Shown here in pieces: positions 7,553 to 15,093 of a stretch of DNA of 64,000 bases (position 1 is the stretch's first letter; every line of letters starts with the position of its first letter). The notes beneath the pieces were generated by a model that ran no database searches, was not told the DNA's origin, and saw nothing but the letters and a program-made list of their open reading frames with translations. The stretch is from contig JAOZGC010000002.1 of the NCBI GenBank assembly GCA_027491915.1, forward strand, positions 505,344 through 569,343. Reading direction: 5' to 3'. The stretch comes from Thermoproteota archaeon (GTDB taxonomy: Archaea > Korarchaeota > Korarchaeia > Korarchaeales > Korarchaeaceae). The translations under genes were made by a program, and so were the position numbers.

Positions 7553-8257
7553 ATGGCGAACGCCGAGGGGTTGGGCGGGTCGATCCCCGCCACTGTCGCG
7601 GCCGTGGGGACCTTCCTGGCGGTCTCGGCGGCCGCCTACCTGGCGTGGCCTCCGAGCCCGACGGAGGTGACCTGGGGAATCGTCTTCGTCGCATGGATAC
7701 TTTTCATAGTGTTCTGGGCCTCGAAGCTGGTGGCTGCCAGGTGGAACAAGTACATAGCCAGAAAGTTCATCCACTTCACCACCGGGGGGCTGGTGGCCGT
7801 CCTCAGCCCGTGGATCTTCGAGACGCCGACGATCCCGGTCATAGGGGCGGCGGGAATGGCCCTCATGACCGTCCTCCCGAGGATATGGGGGAGCGAGCTG
7901 GACTGGTATCAGGTGAGGGACAACTTCGGGGACACCTGGTTCTGCGTGAGCTTCGCCCTCCTCTACGCCCTACTCTGGTGGACCGATCTCAGGCTCGCCG
8001 TGATACCCGCTGTGTTCATGGCCTACGGCGACGGGGTCACGGGCGTGGTCCGGAGCGTGGTGTACGGGAGGTGGATCAAGGGATGGTGGGGGACCGCGGC
8101 CATGGCCCTGGTGTGCCTCCCGGTGGGCCTCCTGGCCGCCGGCGTGCCGGGCCTCCTGGCCGGGGCCGCCGCCACCGCGGTGGAGAAGCTCTCCCTGCTG
8201 GACGACAACATCACGGTTCCGGCGGTCTCCGCCGCCGTGCTCTACCTCCTGATGTGA
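7553..8257 (+). CDS. CTP-dependent prenol kinase-like membrane protein (dolichol/phytol kinase family)
   Basis: A 234-residue membrane protein with about seven helices. The family signature is visible: RKFIHFTTGG after the second helix, AYGDGVTGVVRS in a cytoplasmic loop, GWWGTAAM, and LDDNITVP near the end. These match the CTP:polyprenol kinase superfamily (Sec59, VTE5). In archaea this could phosphorylate geranylgeraniol or dolichol for lipid or glycan-carrier recycling. ATG 7553 lies about 25 bases downstream of a TATA-like GTAATTTAGAA. It diverges from the DtxR gene. A link to the reductase at 13206 is likely only at pathway level. Confidence 0.8.
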   Translation: MANAEGLGGSIPATVAAVGTFLAVSAAAYLAWPPSPTEVTWGIVFVAWILFIVFWASKLVAARWNKYIARKFIHFTTGGLVAVLSPWIFETPTIPVIGAAGMALMTVLPRIWGSELDWYQVRDNFGDTWFCVSFALLYALLWWTDLRLAVIPAVFMAYGDGVTGVVRSVVYGRWIKGWWGTAAMALVCLPVGLLAAGVPGLLAGAAATAVEKLSLLDDNITVPAVSAAVLYLLM

Positions 8258-8265
8258 CCGGCGGA

Positions 8266-9018
8266 TCAGGGGAGGGAGACCGCGCCCCTCAGCACCGGCC
8301 GGTATAGGAGGTTGGCGAAGGCGGCCTTCAGCAGGAAGTCCAGTGCCATCAGTACCGCTGCCGCCGTCAGGGGGCGCCTAAGGTCGCGCCACCCCAGGTC
8401 GGTCTGCCCCAGGAGCCTGAGCAGGGGGACTGAGAGGACCGTCCCCAGCGCGGTGTACCCCACCACGCGGAGGATGGCGTAGATCGGCCAGCCGGCCGCC
8501 AGCACCACCGCCTCCCTCCCGGGCACCGCGCTCAGTATGAGGCACCCGTAGTAGAAGTTCATGTAGTTCAGGAGGACGGCCCCTAGGGCCAGCCCCAGCA
8601 TCCCGCCGCTCGCCAGCGACAGGGCCGAGAACACCGCGATCTCCCTGACCTTGGGCCAGAAGAACAGGGAGGGGTCCCCCTCGGCCCCCCGGCCCGTCCT
8701 TATCCACTCGAACATCTCCGCCCTGTAGGACTCCCCCATCAGGATCAGGGGCCCAACCCCTCCCCCGGAGGCCACGGTCGCCGCGGTCACCGCCGCCCCG
8801 GAGGCCGCCGCCCAGAGGAGGACGTGGACGACCGCGGACCAGATTCTGCCCGCCCTCAGGTCCCCCAGGTACACCGGGTATATGGCGGCGGTCATGACCG
8901 CCGGGAGGAGGATCGGGTGGATCCGCGCCAGGGCGAGGCCCAGCAGCGCCGAGACGAATCCCAGGGAGGCGGAGACCAGCATCCCGCCCACCCCGGATCC
9001 CAGGTCCTCGAGCCTCAT
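8266..9018 (-). CDS. Membrane protein of unknown function (NYMNFY motif)
   Basis: A 250-residue integral membrane protein with about six to seven helices. A polar stretch GESYRAEMFEWIRTG (about residues 94-108) precedes a helix ending in LLNYMNFYYGC. That motif seems specific enough to mark a family, but I cannot name it. The 3' end faces the prenol kinase with an 8-base gap, and the 5' end diverges from the GNAT-ACT gene. The AT-rich stretch around 9038-9060 presumably carries both promoters. Confidence 0.6.
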   Translation of the reverse strand: MRLEDLGSGVGGMLVSASLGFVSALLGLALARIHPILLPAVMTAAIYPVYLGDLRAGRIWSAVVHVLLWAAASGAAVTAATVASGGGVGPLILMGESYRAEMFEWIRTGRGAEGDPSLFFWPKVREIAVFSALSLASGGMLGLALGAVLLNYMNFYYGCLILSAVPGREAVVLAAGWPIYAILRVVGYTALGTVLSVPLLRLLGQTDLGWRDLRRPLTAAAVLMALDFLLKAAFANLLYRPVLRGAVSLP

Positions 9019-9079
9019 AGTCCGGCGCCCCGTCGGCCGATTAAAAAGGACTTTTAACCGAGCCCGCGCCTGCGGACGG

Positions 9080-9988
9080 GTGATCTCCCGCTTGAGGGCA
9101 TCGGTCAGGAGGGCGGGGCCAGGGGACGCGGGCCCGCTGGCCGAGATGCTCCGCGAGTTCTACTCTTACCACTCCTCCATGCTGGGCGGTCGCCCGATCC
9201 GCCGGGAGGAGGGGGAGAGGCTGGCCCGCGAGGCCCTGTCAGACCCCAGGTCCTCCGTGCTGCTGGCGGAGGAGGGGGGAGAGATCGTCGGCTTCGCCAG
9301 GATTCAGGAGCACGAGGGGGCGATCTTCCTCAGGGAGATATACGTCAGGCCCGGCCTCAGGCGCAGGGGCGTGGGTTCCGCCCTCCTCTCGGCGTGCGAG
9401 GGGGAGGCGGCCGACAGGTGGGGCCGGGGGGACCTATACCTGAGCGTCGTGCCGGCCAACCTGGGGGCCCTGGACTTCTTCCTGGCCAGGGGCTACGACT
9501 TCCTCAACACCCTGGAGCTGACCAAGTGGGAGGGGGGAGCCGACTCGGAGGTGGTCCTCCTGGGCAGGAGGCTGGGGGTCAGGCTGGGGCGCGCGGCGTC
9601 CACCCCGCCGGGCCTGCTGAGGGGGATGGAGGCGCGCGTCAGGCCGGGGGAGTTCTGCGTCGCCAGGTGCCGACGCAGGCCGGGCTCGGCCTTCGCCGTG
9701 GTGGACGACGGGAAAGAGATCACGGTAGTGGCCCCCTGCGGGGAGTTGGAGGAATCCGGGTGCGGCCCGACGGACGTGGAGCGCGGCTACAGGATCCTCA
9801 CGTTCGAGGCCGAGCTGCCCTTCGACCTGGTGGGATTCATGGCCGCCGTGTCCGGGGCCCTGGCCGCCGAGGGGGTGAGCCTGCTGGCCCTGTCCTCCTA
9901 CTCCACCGACCACGTGCTGGTCAGGTCGGGCGACCTCGACGCGGCCGAGAGGGCCCTGCGCAGGCTCGGCATGAAGGTATCGCGGTGA
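9080..9988 (+). CDS. GNAT acetyltransferase fused to a COG3603-type ACT domain
   Basis: A 302-residue two-domain protein. Residues 7-150 are a GNAT domain with the acetyl-CoA loop RPGLRRRGVGSALL (90-103) and a following ALDFFLARGYDFLN helix. Residues 187-302 resemble the free-standing ACT proteins of COG3603: VERGYRILTFEAELPFD, then GVSLLALSSYSTDHVLV. ACT domains bind amino acids, so the acetylation may be tuned by one, as in feedback-inhibited N-acetylglutamate synthases; this is inference. Start GTG 9080 lies about 26 bases from TTTTAA at 9052-9057. The longer upstream frame runs through that promoter and is rejected. Confidence 0.8.
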   Translation: MISRLRASVRRAGPGDAGPLAEMLREFYSYHSSMLGGRPIRREEGERLAREALSDPRSSVLLAEEGGEIVGFARIQEHEGAIFLREIYVRPGLRRRGVGSALLSACEGEAADRWGRGDLYLSVVPANLGALDFFLARGYDFLNTLELTKWEGGADSEVVLLGRRLGVRLGRAASTPPGLLRGMEARVRPGEFCVARCRRRPGSAFAVVDDGKEITVVAPCGELEESGCGPTDVERGYRILTFEAELPFDLVGFMAAVSGALAAEGVSLLALSSYSTDHVLVRSGDLDAAERALRRLGMKVSR

Positions 9989-10113
9989 CCCCGATCCTCC
10001 CGGCCGGCCGGGAGCCTCCCCGAGATTGATTAGAGTGAGAAAGAAGGGGAAGAGGGAGGAATGAGGGGGAATGAGCTAGCGGGGCGGCCGCGGCGGGCTT
10101 GGCCCCCCCTCAC

Positions 10114-10695
10114 TCAGCCCTCCCCAGACCCGCCCTCCTCACCCAGCTCCCTCAACCTCTCGTCGATCTCCCTCAACCTCTCCTCGATCCAGCGCTTCCT
10201 CTCCCGTAGGTAGGCTATTTCCTCCTCCCTAGAGAGGATGCCCGGGGGGGTCGGGGGGGCCCGTCCGGGTGAGGGGGGCCAGGTCGGGCCCGCCGGCGGG
10301 AGCGGGGAGGGGGGCCAGCCCAGGGGAGGGCGCCCCGGAGCTGGGAGCGGGCCCGTCGGGGCACCTCCCCCCTCCAAGAAGTCTTTGACGGCGTCCCTCA
10401 CCTTCATGCCCCCGTAGCCCGGGACCGGTCTGATCCCCATGCTGGTCAGGGCGGCCAGCGCGTTCGGACCGAAGTCTCCCGCTATGACCGCCTCGGCCCC
10501 CAGGCTGACTACGAACTGGACGGCCGCCGGTCCCGCACCGCTGGCCGCCCGGGCCGCCGGGTTGGCGTGGCTGGATGCCCCCTCTATCTCGGTTCCCCTC
10601 GCCTCCACCAGCACCACGTAGGGGGCCCGGCCGAAGACGTGGGAGACCGACGCGTCGAGCCCCTCGGGACCGTCGGCGGCCACGGCTATCCTCAT
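10114..10695 (-). CDS. Dinitrogenase Fe-Mo cofactor-type (NifX/NifB C-terminal) domain with a coiled-coil tail
   Basis: A 193-residue protein. Residues 1-105 match the NifX-like domain: MRIAVAADG start, ASVSHVFGRAPYVVLVE and AVIAGDFGPNALAAL. A proline-rich spacer follows, then a C-terminal helix (about 150-190) with LRERKRWIEERLREIDERL. That helix resembles the tails of the two neighbouring DUF5320 proteins. NifX-like proteins bind Fe-S or cofactor intermediates; no nitrogenase gene is here, so the cargo is unknown. Start ATG 10695 overlaps the upstream stop (ATGA), so translation is coupled and the longer frame upstream is not used. Confidence 0.8.
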   Translation of the reverse strand: MRIAVAADGPEGLDASVSHVFGRAPYVVLVEARGTEIEGASSHANPAARAASGAGPAAVQFVVSLGAEAVIAGDFGPNALAALTSMGIRPVPGYGGMKVRDAVKDFLEGGGAPTGPLPAPGRPPLGWPPSPLPPAGPTWPPSPGRAPPTPPGILSREEEIAYLRERKRWIEERLREIDERLRELGEEGGSGEG

Positions 10696-11141
10696 TTCCC
10701 GCCACCCTCCAGCTCCCTGAGCCTCCTGTTCAGATCCTCCAGCTCCCTCCTGAGTTGATCCCTCTCGGCCCTGAGAGCCTCTGCCTCGGAGGATGGGTTT
10801 AGCCCGGGGGAGGTCCAGGGACCAGGATAGGGATAGGGGGGTGGGTACGGGGGGACCGATCCGTAGTACGGGAAGCCGTAGCCGTAGACCTGCCACGCGT
10901 GGACGATCCGCCCGTCCGGCGAGATGTAGAAGGCGAAGGGTCCGAGCCCGCTCCTACAGGGCCCCAGGTACCTGTACCCCCTGGCCGCCGCCGAGCTTAT
11001 CATGGGCCAGCCCAGCATAGCCCCGAATCCGGGTCCTCCTCCCCACCGACCCCACCCGGGTCCTCCTCCCCACCCCCATCCAGCTCCACCCCACCTGCCC
11101 CTTCCCCTGCCGCGCCCGCGGCCCCAGTACCACCACGCCAT
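10692..11141 (-). CDS. DUF5320-like aromatic/glycine-rich protein with a coiled-coil C-terminus
   Basis: A 149-residue protein. It begins MAWWYWGRGRGRG, continues through Gly/Trp/Pro-rich sequence, and has a middle part (YRYLGPCRSGLGPFAFYI) unlike the other copy. It ends in a heptad-like helix (RRELEDLNRRLRELEGG). DUF5320 proteins commonly sit next to NifX-like and ParA/Mrp genes; their function is unknown. I prefer ATG 11141 to GTG 11153 because it gives the same AWWYW N-terminus as the neighbour at a fair distance from GGGAGG. Confidence 0.7.
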   Translation of the reverse strand: MAWWYWGRGRGRGRGRWGGAGWGWGGGPGWGRWGGGPGFGAMLGWPMISSAAARGYRYLGPCRSGLGPFAFYISPDGRIVHAWQVYGYGFPYYGSVPPYPPPYPYPGPWTSPGLNPSSEAEALRAERDQLRRELEDLNRRLRELEGGGK

Positions 11142-11158
11142 CCGACATCGCACCTCCC

Positions 11159-11179
11159 ATGGATAACATTGATACCCAT
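11159..11179. promoter_or_regulatory. Operator-like motif, copy 1 (upstream of the second DUF5320 gene)
   Basis: A 21-base imperfect palindrome (16 of 21 positions symmetric), minus strand ATGGGTATCA then ATGTTATCCAT. It lies between a minus-strand TTTTTTATT and the GGGAGG site. A related sequence occupies the same place before the other DUF5320 gene. Confidence 0.45.
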
Positions 11180-11204
11180 ACTGGAATAAAAAATTGCCGA
11201 TCGT

Positions 11205-11483
11205 TCAGCCGCCCCCGCCCTCCAGCTCCCGGAGCCTTCCCTCTATCTCCCTCAGCCTGCCCTCAAGCCACTCCTTCTCCCTCAGGAGGGCGTCCCTCTC
11301 GGACTTGGGGATCGGCCACCCGTAGCCGTAGATGGGGGGCCAGGAACCGCCGTAGCCGTACCAGCCCATCAGCCACGGGAGCAGGAGCCAGCACCACCCG
11401 CGGCCCCTGCCCCAGCCCCACCACCAGAGCCAGGGCCAGGGTCCGTAGGATCCCCAGTAGGACGGCCAGTACCACCAGGCCAC
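11205..11483 (-). CDS. DUF5320-like tryptophan-rich small protein
   Basis: A 92-residue protein starting VAWWYWPSYWG and very rich in Trp, Tyr and Gly up to about residue 55. It then has a helix ending LEGRLREIEGRLRELEGG. It is the first gene of an operon with a second DUF5320 protein and the NifX-like protein. GTG 11483 has GGGAGG 8 bases upstream; GTG 11492 would overlap that site. The aromatic N-terminus could bind a cofactor, metal or membrane surface, but nothing in it is diagnostic. Confidence 0.65.
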   Translation of the reverse strand: MAWWYWPSYWGSYGPWPWLWWWGWGRGRGWCWLLLPWLMGWYGYGGSWPPIYGYGWPIPKSERDALLREKEWLEGRLREIEGRLRELEGGGG

Positions 11484-11499
11484 GCCGGTCACCTCCCTT

Positions 11500-11520
11500 T
11501 ATGTATCATTGTAACCCATA
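11500..11520. promoter_or_regulatory. Operator-like motif, copy 2 (between first DUF5320 gene and PadR gene)
   Basis: The minus strand reads TATGGGTTACAATGATACAT, aligning with copy 1 (ATGGGT, CAATG, then A/T-rich) and with the following GGGAGGTG. It is less symmetric than copy 1. It could be the site of the divergent PadR regulator. Confidence 0.4.
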
Positions 11521-11527
11521 ACTCGCC

Positions 11528-11536
11528 TATATATAT
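11528..11536. promoter_or_regulatory. Symmetric TATA box between divergent PadR and DUF5320 genes
   Basis: TATATATAT lies about 26 bases before the PadR ATG (11559) and about 45 before the DUF5320 GTG (11483). Being symmetric, it could serve both directions. It is the most AT-rich point in the area. Confidence 0.5.
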
Positions 11537-11558
11537 CTAGCCCCCGGCGCGCCCCGGG

Positions 11559-11915
11559 ATGCCTGGTCCCGGGCGGGGGTGGAGGTGGAGGGCCGGGAGG
11601 AGGCTCTTCGGGATCCACCCGACCTTGGTCCTGCTGATGATATCGAGGGGCGCCACGAACGGGTACGAGATAAGGAGGAGGATAGAGGAGATCACTGGGC
11701 AGCCTCTGCCGGAGGGATTCGTCTACGTCACCCTGGGGAGGCTCGAGTCCTCGGGCCTGGTGGTCTCCTCCCCCGTCCCCGGGGACCCCAGGGGGAAGAG
11801 GTTCTACAGGCTCACCCCGGCCGGGTGGCAGGCCCTGGCGGTCAGGATGGCGGAGCTCAGGGGGATGAGGGACTTCATAGACAGGGTTCTCTCCCTCTAC
11901 GAGGGGGGGACCTAG
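11559..11915 (+). CDS. PadR-family transcriptional regulator
   Basis: A 118-residue winged-helix protein. After a basic start comes HPTLVLLMISRGATNGYEI, then PEGFVYVTLGRLESSGLV and GKRFYRLTPAGWQAL, the PadR helix-turn-helix and wing. The C-terminal helix (about 95-115) would make the dimer. It diverges from the DUF5320/NifX operon across a shared TATA box with an operator-like motif, so it is probably the local regulator. The signal is unknown. Confidence 0.85.
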   Translation: MPGPGRGWRWRAGRRLFGIHPTLVLLMISRGATNGYEIRRRIEEITGQPLPEGFVYVTLGRLESSGLVVSSPVPGDPRGKRFYRLTPAGWQALAVRMAELRGMRDFIDRVLSLYEGGT

Positions 11916-12002
11916 GGCCCGTCGGATTGGCAGAACCCGGAATGGGTCGGGGAAAAAGAGGGGGGGAATAAGGGAAGTCGAGGGGGTGGTGGAGTGCCCC
12001 CC

Positions 12003-12665
12003 TCAGACCTTCTTGTAGCAGAGCCACCAGTCCTTGCACTCGATCTTGCCAGCCTTGGCGTCCTCGAGCCTCTGCTTGGCGGTCTCCTCGTCGGAGGCTG
12101 GAGGCACTATCACCTTGTCCCCTATTATCTCGTTGTTTGGCCAGTTGGCCGGCATGGCGACGCCGTTCTTGTCAGAGACCTGGAGCGCCTTCACTATCCT
12201 CAGGATCTCGTCCATGTTCCTGCCCAGCTCCTGGGGGTAGTAGAGGACTACCCTGAGGATCCCCTCCGGGTCCACCACGAAGACGGCCCTGACGGTGTTG
12301 GTCCCCTTCCCGGGGTGGATCATCCCCAGCATCTTGGCTATGCTGCCCATGTCGTCGGCTATTATCGGGAACTTGATCTCCTCACCCAGGTTCTCCTTTA
12401 TCCACTCGACCCACTTTATGTGGCTGAAGACCTGGTCGATGCTCAGGCCTATCAGCTCGCAGTTGAGCTCCTTGAACTGGTCGTACCTCTTCTGGAAGGC
12501 GAAGAACTCGGTGGTGCACACGGGGGTGAAGTCGGCCGGGTGGGAGAAGAGGATGAACCACTTCCCCTTGAAGTCGTCCGGTATCCGGATCTTCCCGTGG
12601 GTGGTCTGCGCCTCGAAGCTCGGGAACTTCTCCCCGAGCAGCGGGAACCTGATCTCCTCGCTCAT
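12003..12665 (-). CDS. Archaeal Prx6-type peroxiredoxin (thiol peroxidase)
   Basis: A 220-residue peroxiredoxin. Peroxidatic Cys50 lies in [13 protein letters not shown]. Two C-terminal cysteines, Cys210 and Cys216 ([10 protein letters not shown]), match the spacing known from the Aeropyrum pernix enzyme, which forms decameric rings. It reduces H2O2 and organic peroxides using thioredoxin-like donors. I start at ATG 12665: TATA at 12705-12716 predicts a transcript start near 12685, so the ATG at 12695 lies upstream of the message, and GGTGAG precedes 12665. ATG 12677 remains possible. A palindrome covers the predicted transcript start. Confidence 0.92.
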   Translation of the reverse strand: MSEEIRFPLLGEKFPSFEAQTTHGKIRIPDDFKGKWFILFSHPADFTPVCTTEFFAFQKRYDQFKELNCELIGLSIDQVFSHIKWVEWIKENLGEEIKFPIIADDMGSIAKMLGMIHPGKGTNTVRAVFVVDPEGILRVVLYYPQELGRNMDEILRIVKALQVSDKNGVAMPANWPNNEIIGDKVIVPPASDEETAKQRLEDAKAGKIECKDWWLCYKKV

Positions 12666-12675
12666 GCTCTCACCC

Positions 12676-12695
12676 ATGTTAGGGCAATCTAACAT
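12676..12695. promoter_or_regulatory. Palindromic operator candidate of the peroxiredoxin gene
   Basis: ATGTTAG and CTAACAT form perfect 7-base arms 6 bases apart, on the expected transcript start. A third ATGTTAG at 12714-12720 abuts the TATA box. This arrangement suggests a repressor blocking the promoter, plausibly a redox or metal sensor. Confidence 0.5.
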
Positions 12696-12704
12696 TTAGA
12701 TCGA

Positions 12705-12716
12705 GACTAATAAATG
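12705..12716 (-). promoter_or_regulatory. TATA box of the peroxiredoxin gene
   Basis: Minus strand CATTTATTAGTC, about 45 bases before the chosen ATG 12665. This gives a leader of about 20 bases containing GGTGAG. Confidence 0.5.
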
Positions 12717-12735
12717 TTAGGTTCGATTATAGAAC

Positions 12736-13209
12736 CTACGCGTTCCCCGTCCCGGCAGACCCCTCGGCCGAGATCCCGAGGTTGTTCCGGAGGAACCTCT
12801 CCAGGTGCCTCCTGCTCAGGGTGTACCTCACCCCGAACCTGCCCTTGAGGGGCAGCCTGATCAGGTTCCAGAGGAGTCTGAGCACCTCCAGGGGCCCCCT
12901 CTCGGAGGGGCCGAGCCTCAGCGCCCCGGTGGGACAGGCCTGGAGGCAGATTAGGCACCCCAAGCACAACTCCGGGTGGGCCACGACGGGCCTCGGGAGC
13001 GTCCTCTCCGGCAGCCAGAAGAAGTTGGCGCGCACGGGGCGGACCTCCCACACCTCGTCCCCACGCGGGCACGCGGTGATGCACTCCTCCCCGCCGCCGC
13101 AGGCCGCGTAGTATATGGTCAGGCTTACGGGGGCCTCGGAGGGGCTCCGGGTCCGCTCGCCCCGGGCCCGGCCCGGTGCCCCCGACCTCGCGCCCCCCTC
13201 CCGGGTCAC
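12736..13209 (-). CDS. Ferredoxin-type 4Fe-4S protein coupled to geranylgeranyl reductase
   Basis: A 157-residue protein with two cysteine groups. One is the looser ACGGGEECITACPRGD. The other is a classical CLGCLICLQACP at about residues 83-94. The C-terminal third (RYTLSRRHLERFLRNN) is basic and helical. GTG 13209 overlaps the reductase stop (GTGA), so it is translated with it. In methanogens a ferredoxin encoded beside geranylgeranyl reductase is reported to donate its electrons, and that is the likely role here. The much longer open frame upstream is antisense or out-of-frame to the reductase and not real. Confidence 0.75.
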   Translation of the reverse strand: MTREGGARSGAPGRARGERTRSPSEAPVSLTIYYAACGGGEECITACPRGDEVWEVRPVRANFFWLPERTLPRPVVAHPELCLGCLICLQACPTGALRLGPSERGPLEVLRLLWNLIRLPLKGRFGVRYTLSRRHLERFLRNNLGISAEGSAGTGNA

Positions 13210-14561
13210 AGGGAGCCGAGCCACCCCTCCACCTCCTCGAACAGCGAGGCCTCCCTCGCCCTCCAAGACTCGAATCCCTCTGGAGAGTCGGGAAACTCCC
13301 CGTACAGCGATATGGCCGCGTCCATGTAGTCCTTCAGCCTCCTGAGCTGGCCGAGTATGGACGGCCTCCTGAGGAGTCTCAGCCCGGCGGATATCCTCCC
13401 GACCAGTTCTCCGCTGAGCCTGCCCCTGCTGCCGAAGTCGTACACGTCCTCCCCGGTGACCACCCCCGACGATATGAGGAAGTTCAGGTCGTCGTCGCTC
13501 AGCCTCTGCATGTACATCCTGAGCACGTCTAAACCGGCCTGCTTCGCCCCATAGAGGGCGTGGTACCTCTTGTGATAACCCCACAGCCTCCTCAGGGACC
13601 AGTCCCCCTCGGACAGGGCCTCGACCGCCGTCTCCGCCGCGGCCCTCGCGCTGAGCATGCTGGGCCCTATCCCCCCTCCGTGTATGGGGTTCGCGGCGCA
13701 TATGGCGTCCCCCAGGGCCATGAAGCCGTGCCAGGCCATGCAGGGGATCGGCCTCCTGGTCGGAACTATCCCTCCCCCGGCGTGGATCACCTCGGATACC
13801 CGGTACCTGGGCCTCACCTCGCCGTAGTACCTCTCCCTGGGGTTCGGGTTCCCCTCCCTCCACTGGACCCCGATCCCCACGTTCAGCCTGTTTCCGCCCT
13901 TGTGGAAGGACCACCAGTACCCGCCCGGGGCGATGGACTGGCTGAGGTAGATCACGGCGTATCCTCTTTCCCTCTCCGGGACCTCCTCGACCACCAGGTT
14001 CTCCCTGAAGGCCACGTTGTAGTCCTCCCTGGGGGGCCTCCCGGAGACCCACCACCCCCCGGGCAGCGAGGTCCTGAGCTTGGCCGTCACCCCGGTGGCG
14101 TCCACGGTGATCTTGGCCCTGAACCTCTTGGCCTCCCCGGACCGCAGGTCCCTGACCTCGACCCCGACGACCCTGTTCCCCTCCGTCAGCGGGGCGACGG
14201 CGTGGTGCTCCGCGAACACCTCGGCCCCCTCGGACTCGGCCATCCGGATCATCCTCTGGCCGAAGGCGTGCCTGTTCAGGGCGTACCCCCTGCCGCCGAC
14301 CACCAGGTGGTCCTCCTCGTTGGGGGCGAACACCTTCACCCCCACGAACTCCCCCTCGGACTCGGCCCCGGACGGGTGGGGGATCCCCAGGGCGTCGAAG
14401 TGCCTGGAGTCTATGGCGTCCCCGCAGACCTTGAGTCCTATGAGATCCCTGGGGTTCATGTCGATCAGGGCCACGTCCAGCCCCTCCCTGGCAATCAGGT
14501 AGGCGGCCGTGGCCCCGCCCGTGCCGCCGCCCGCCACCACCACGTCGTACTCCGGCTCCAT
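13206..14561 (-). CDS. Geranylgeranyl reductase family FAD-dependent oxidoreductase
   Basis: A 451-residue flavoprotein. Dinucleotide-binding VVVAGGGTGGATAAYL sits at the start, LKVCGDAI at about residue 43 holds the family's conserved Cys, and GFMALGDAICAANPIHGGGIGPSM is the C-terminal FAD loop. These match archaeal digeranylgeranylglycerophospholipid reductase, which saturates membrane-lipid isoprenoid chains, or its paralogues that reduce free prenyl groups. ATG 14561 follows a minus-strand ATTTTAACC by about 45 bases; GTG 14570 is an alternative. The ferredoxin gene after it supports a ferredoxin-dependent enzyme. Confidence 0.88.
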   Translation of the reverse strand: MEPEYDVVVAGGGTGGATAAYLIAREGLDVALIDMNPRDLIGLKVCGDAIDSRHFDALGIPHPSGAESEGEFVGVKVFAPNEEDHLVVGGRGYALNRHAFGQRMIRMAESEGAEVFAEHHAVAPLTEGNRVVGVEVRDLRSGEAKRFRAKITVDATGVTAKLRTSLPGGWWVSGRPPREDYNVAFRENLVVEEVPERERGYAVIYLSQSIAPGGYWWSFHKGGNRLNVGIGVQWREGNPNPRERYYGEVRPRYRVSEVIHAGGGIVPTRRPIPCMAWHGFMALGDAICAANPIHGGGIGPSMLSARAAAETAVEALSEGDWSLRRLWGYHKRYHALYGAKQAGLDVLRMYMQRLSDDDLNFLISSGVVTGEDVYDFGSRGRLSGELVGRISAGLRLLRRPSILGQLRRLKDYMDAAISLYGEFPDSPEGFESWRAREASLFEEVEGWLGSL

Positions 14562-14637
14562 GACGACCACCGCCAGGTGCGCCGAGGGAACCAGGTGCGT
14601 CAGGTTAAAATGGGGGTGGTGAGACCCGGGGAACCAG

Positions 14638-15069
14638 GTGGTCCCCCTGGAACTCGACCTCGCCGACGAGATCCGGTCCCTGGTGGAGGAGAGGATCGAC
14701 CACACTGTGAGGGGGATAGAGGAGACCCTCAGGACGGTCCTGGAGAGGGGGAGCTTCTCCGAGGGGGAGCTCGTGGATGCCCTGGGGAGGCTCCAGTCCG
14801 CCTTCTCCCTGCTGTCCCAGAAGTGGGTCCTCCCGATACTCCTCCTCCTGCTGCTGGGGGGGGAGACCAGGTTCGGGGCGATCAGGAGGACCCTGGGGAT
14901 AGGGTCCAGGGTCCTTACGGACAAGCTCAGGTCCCTCCAGGCCGCCGGCCTGGTCAGCAGGAGGGTGGACCCGGGGCCCCCGGTGTCCGCGTGGTACCGC
15001 CTGACGGGGAGGGGGAGGGAGCTGGCCCTCCTGTCGGTGCCTCTCCTCTACAGGGCGGCCGGGGGGTGA
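14638..15069 (+). CDS. HxlR-family winged-helix regulator
   Basis: A 143-residue protein. An N-terminal helical extension (1-60) leads to SQKWVLPILLLLLLGGETRF, then GSRVLTDKLRSLQAAGLVSR and WYRLTGRGRELA, the HxlR winged helix. The extension is longer than in most HxlR proteins and is acidic. GTG 14638 follows GTTAAAAT (14604) by about 30 bases. It diverges from the geranylgeranyl reductase, so it may regulate it. HxlR proteins often sense redox or aldehyde stress. Confidence 0.75.
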   Translation: MVPLELDLADEIRSLVEERIDHTVRGIEETLRTVLERGSFSEGELVDALGRLQSAFSLLSQKWVLPILLLLLLGGETRFGAIRRTLGIGSRVLTDKLRSLQAAGLVSRRVDPGPPVSAWYRLTGRGRELALLSVPLLYRAAGG

Positions 15070-15093
15070 CGGCGCCTGCCGGACCCTGGGGAG

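Noticed and set aside
12666-12695. Start of the peroxiredoxin at ATG 12695
   Set aside because: It lies only about 15 bases from the TATA box, before the expected transcript start, and within the palindrome.
13210-14055. Long minus-strand frame before the ferredoxin
   Set aside because: It is out of frame with the well-supported reductase on the same strand; the GTGA overlap at 13209 explains the ferredoxin start.
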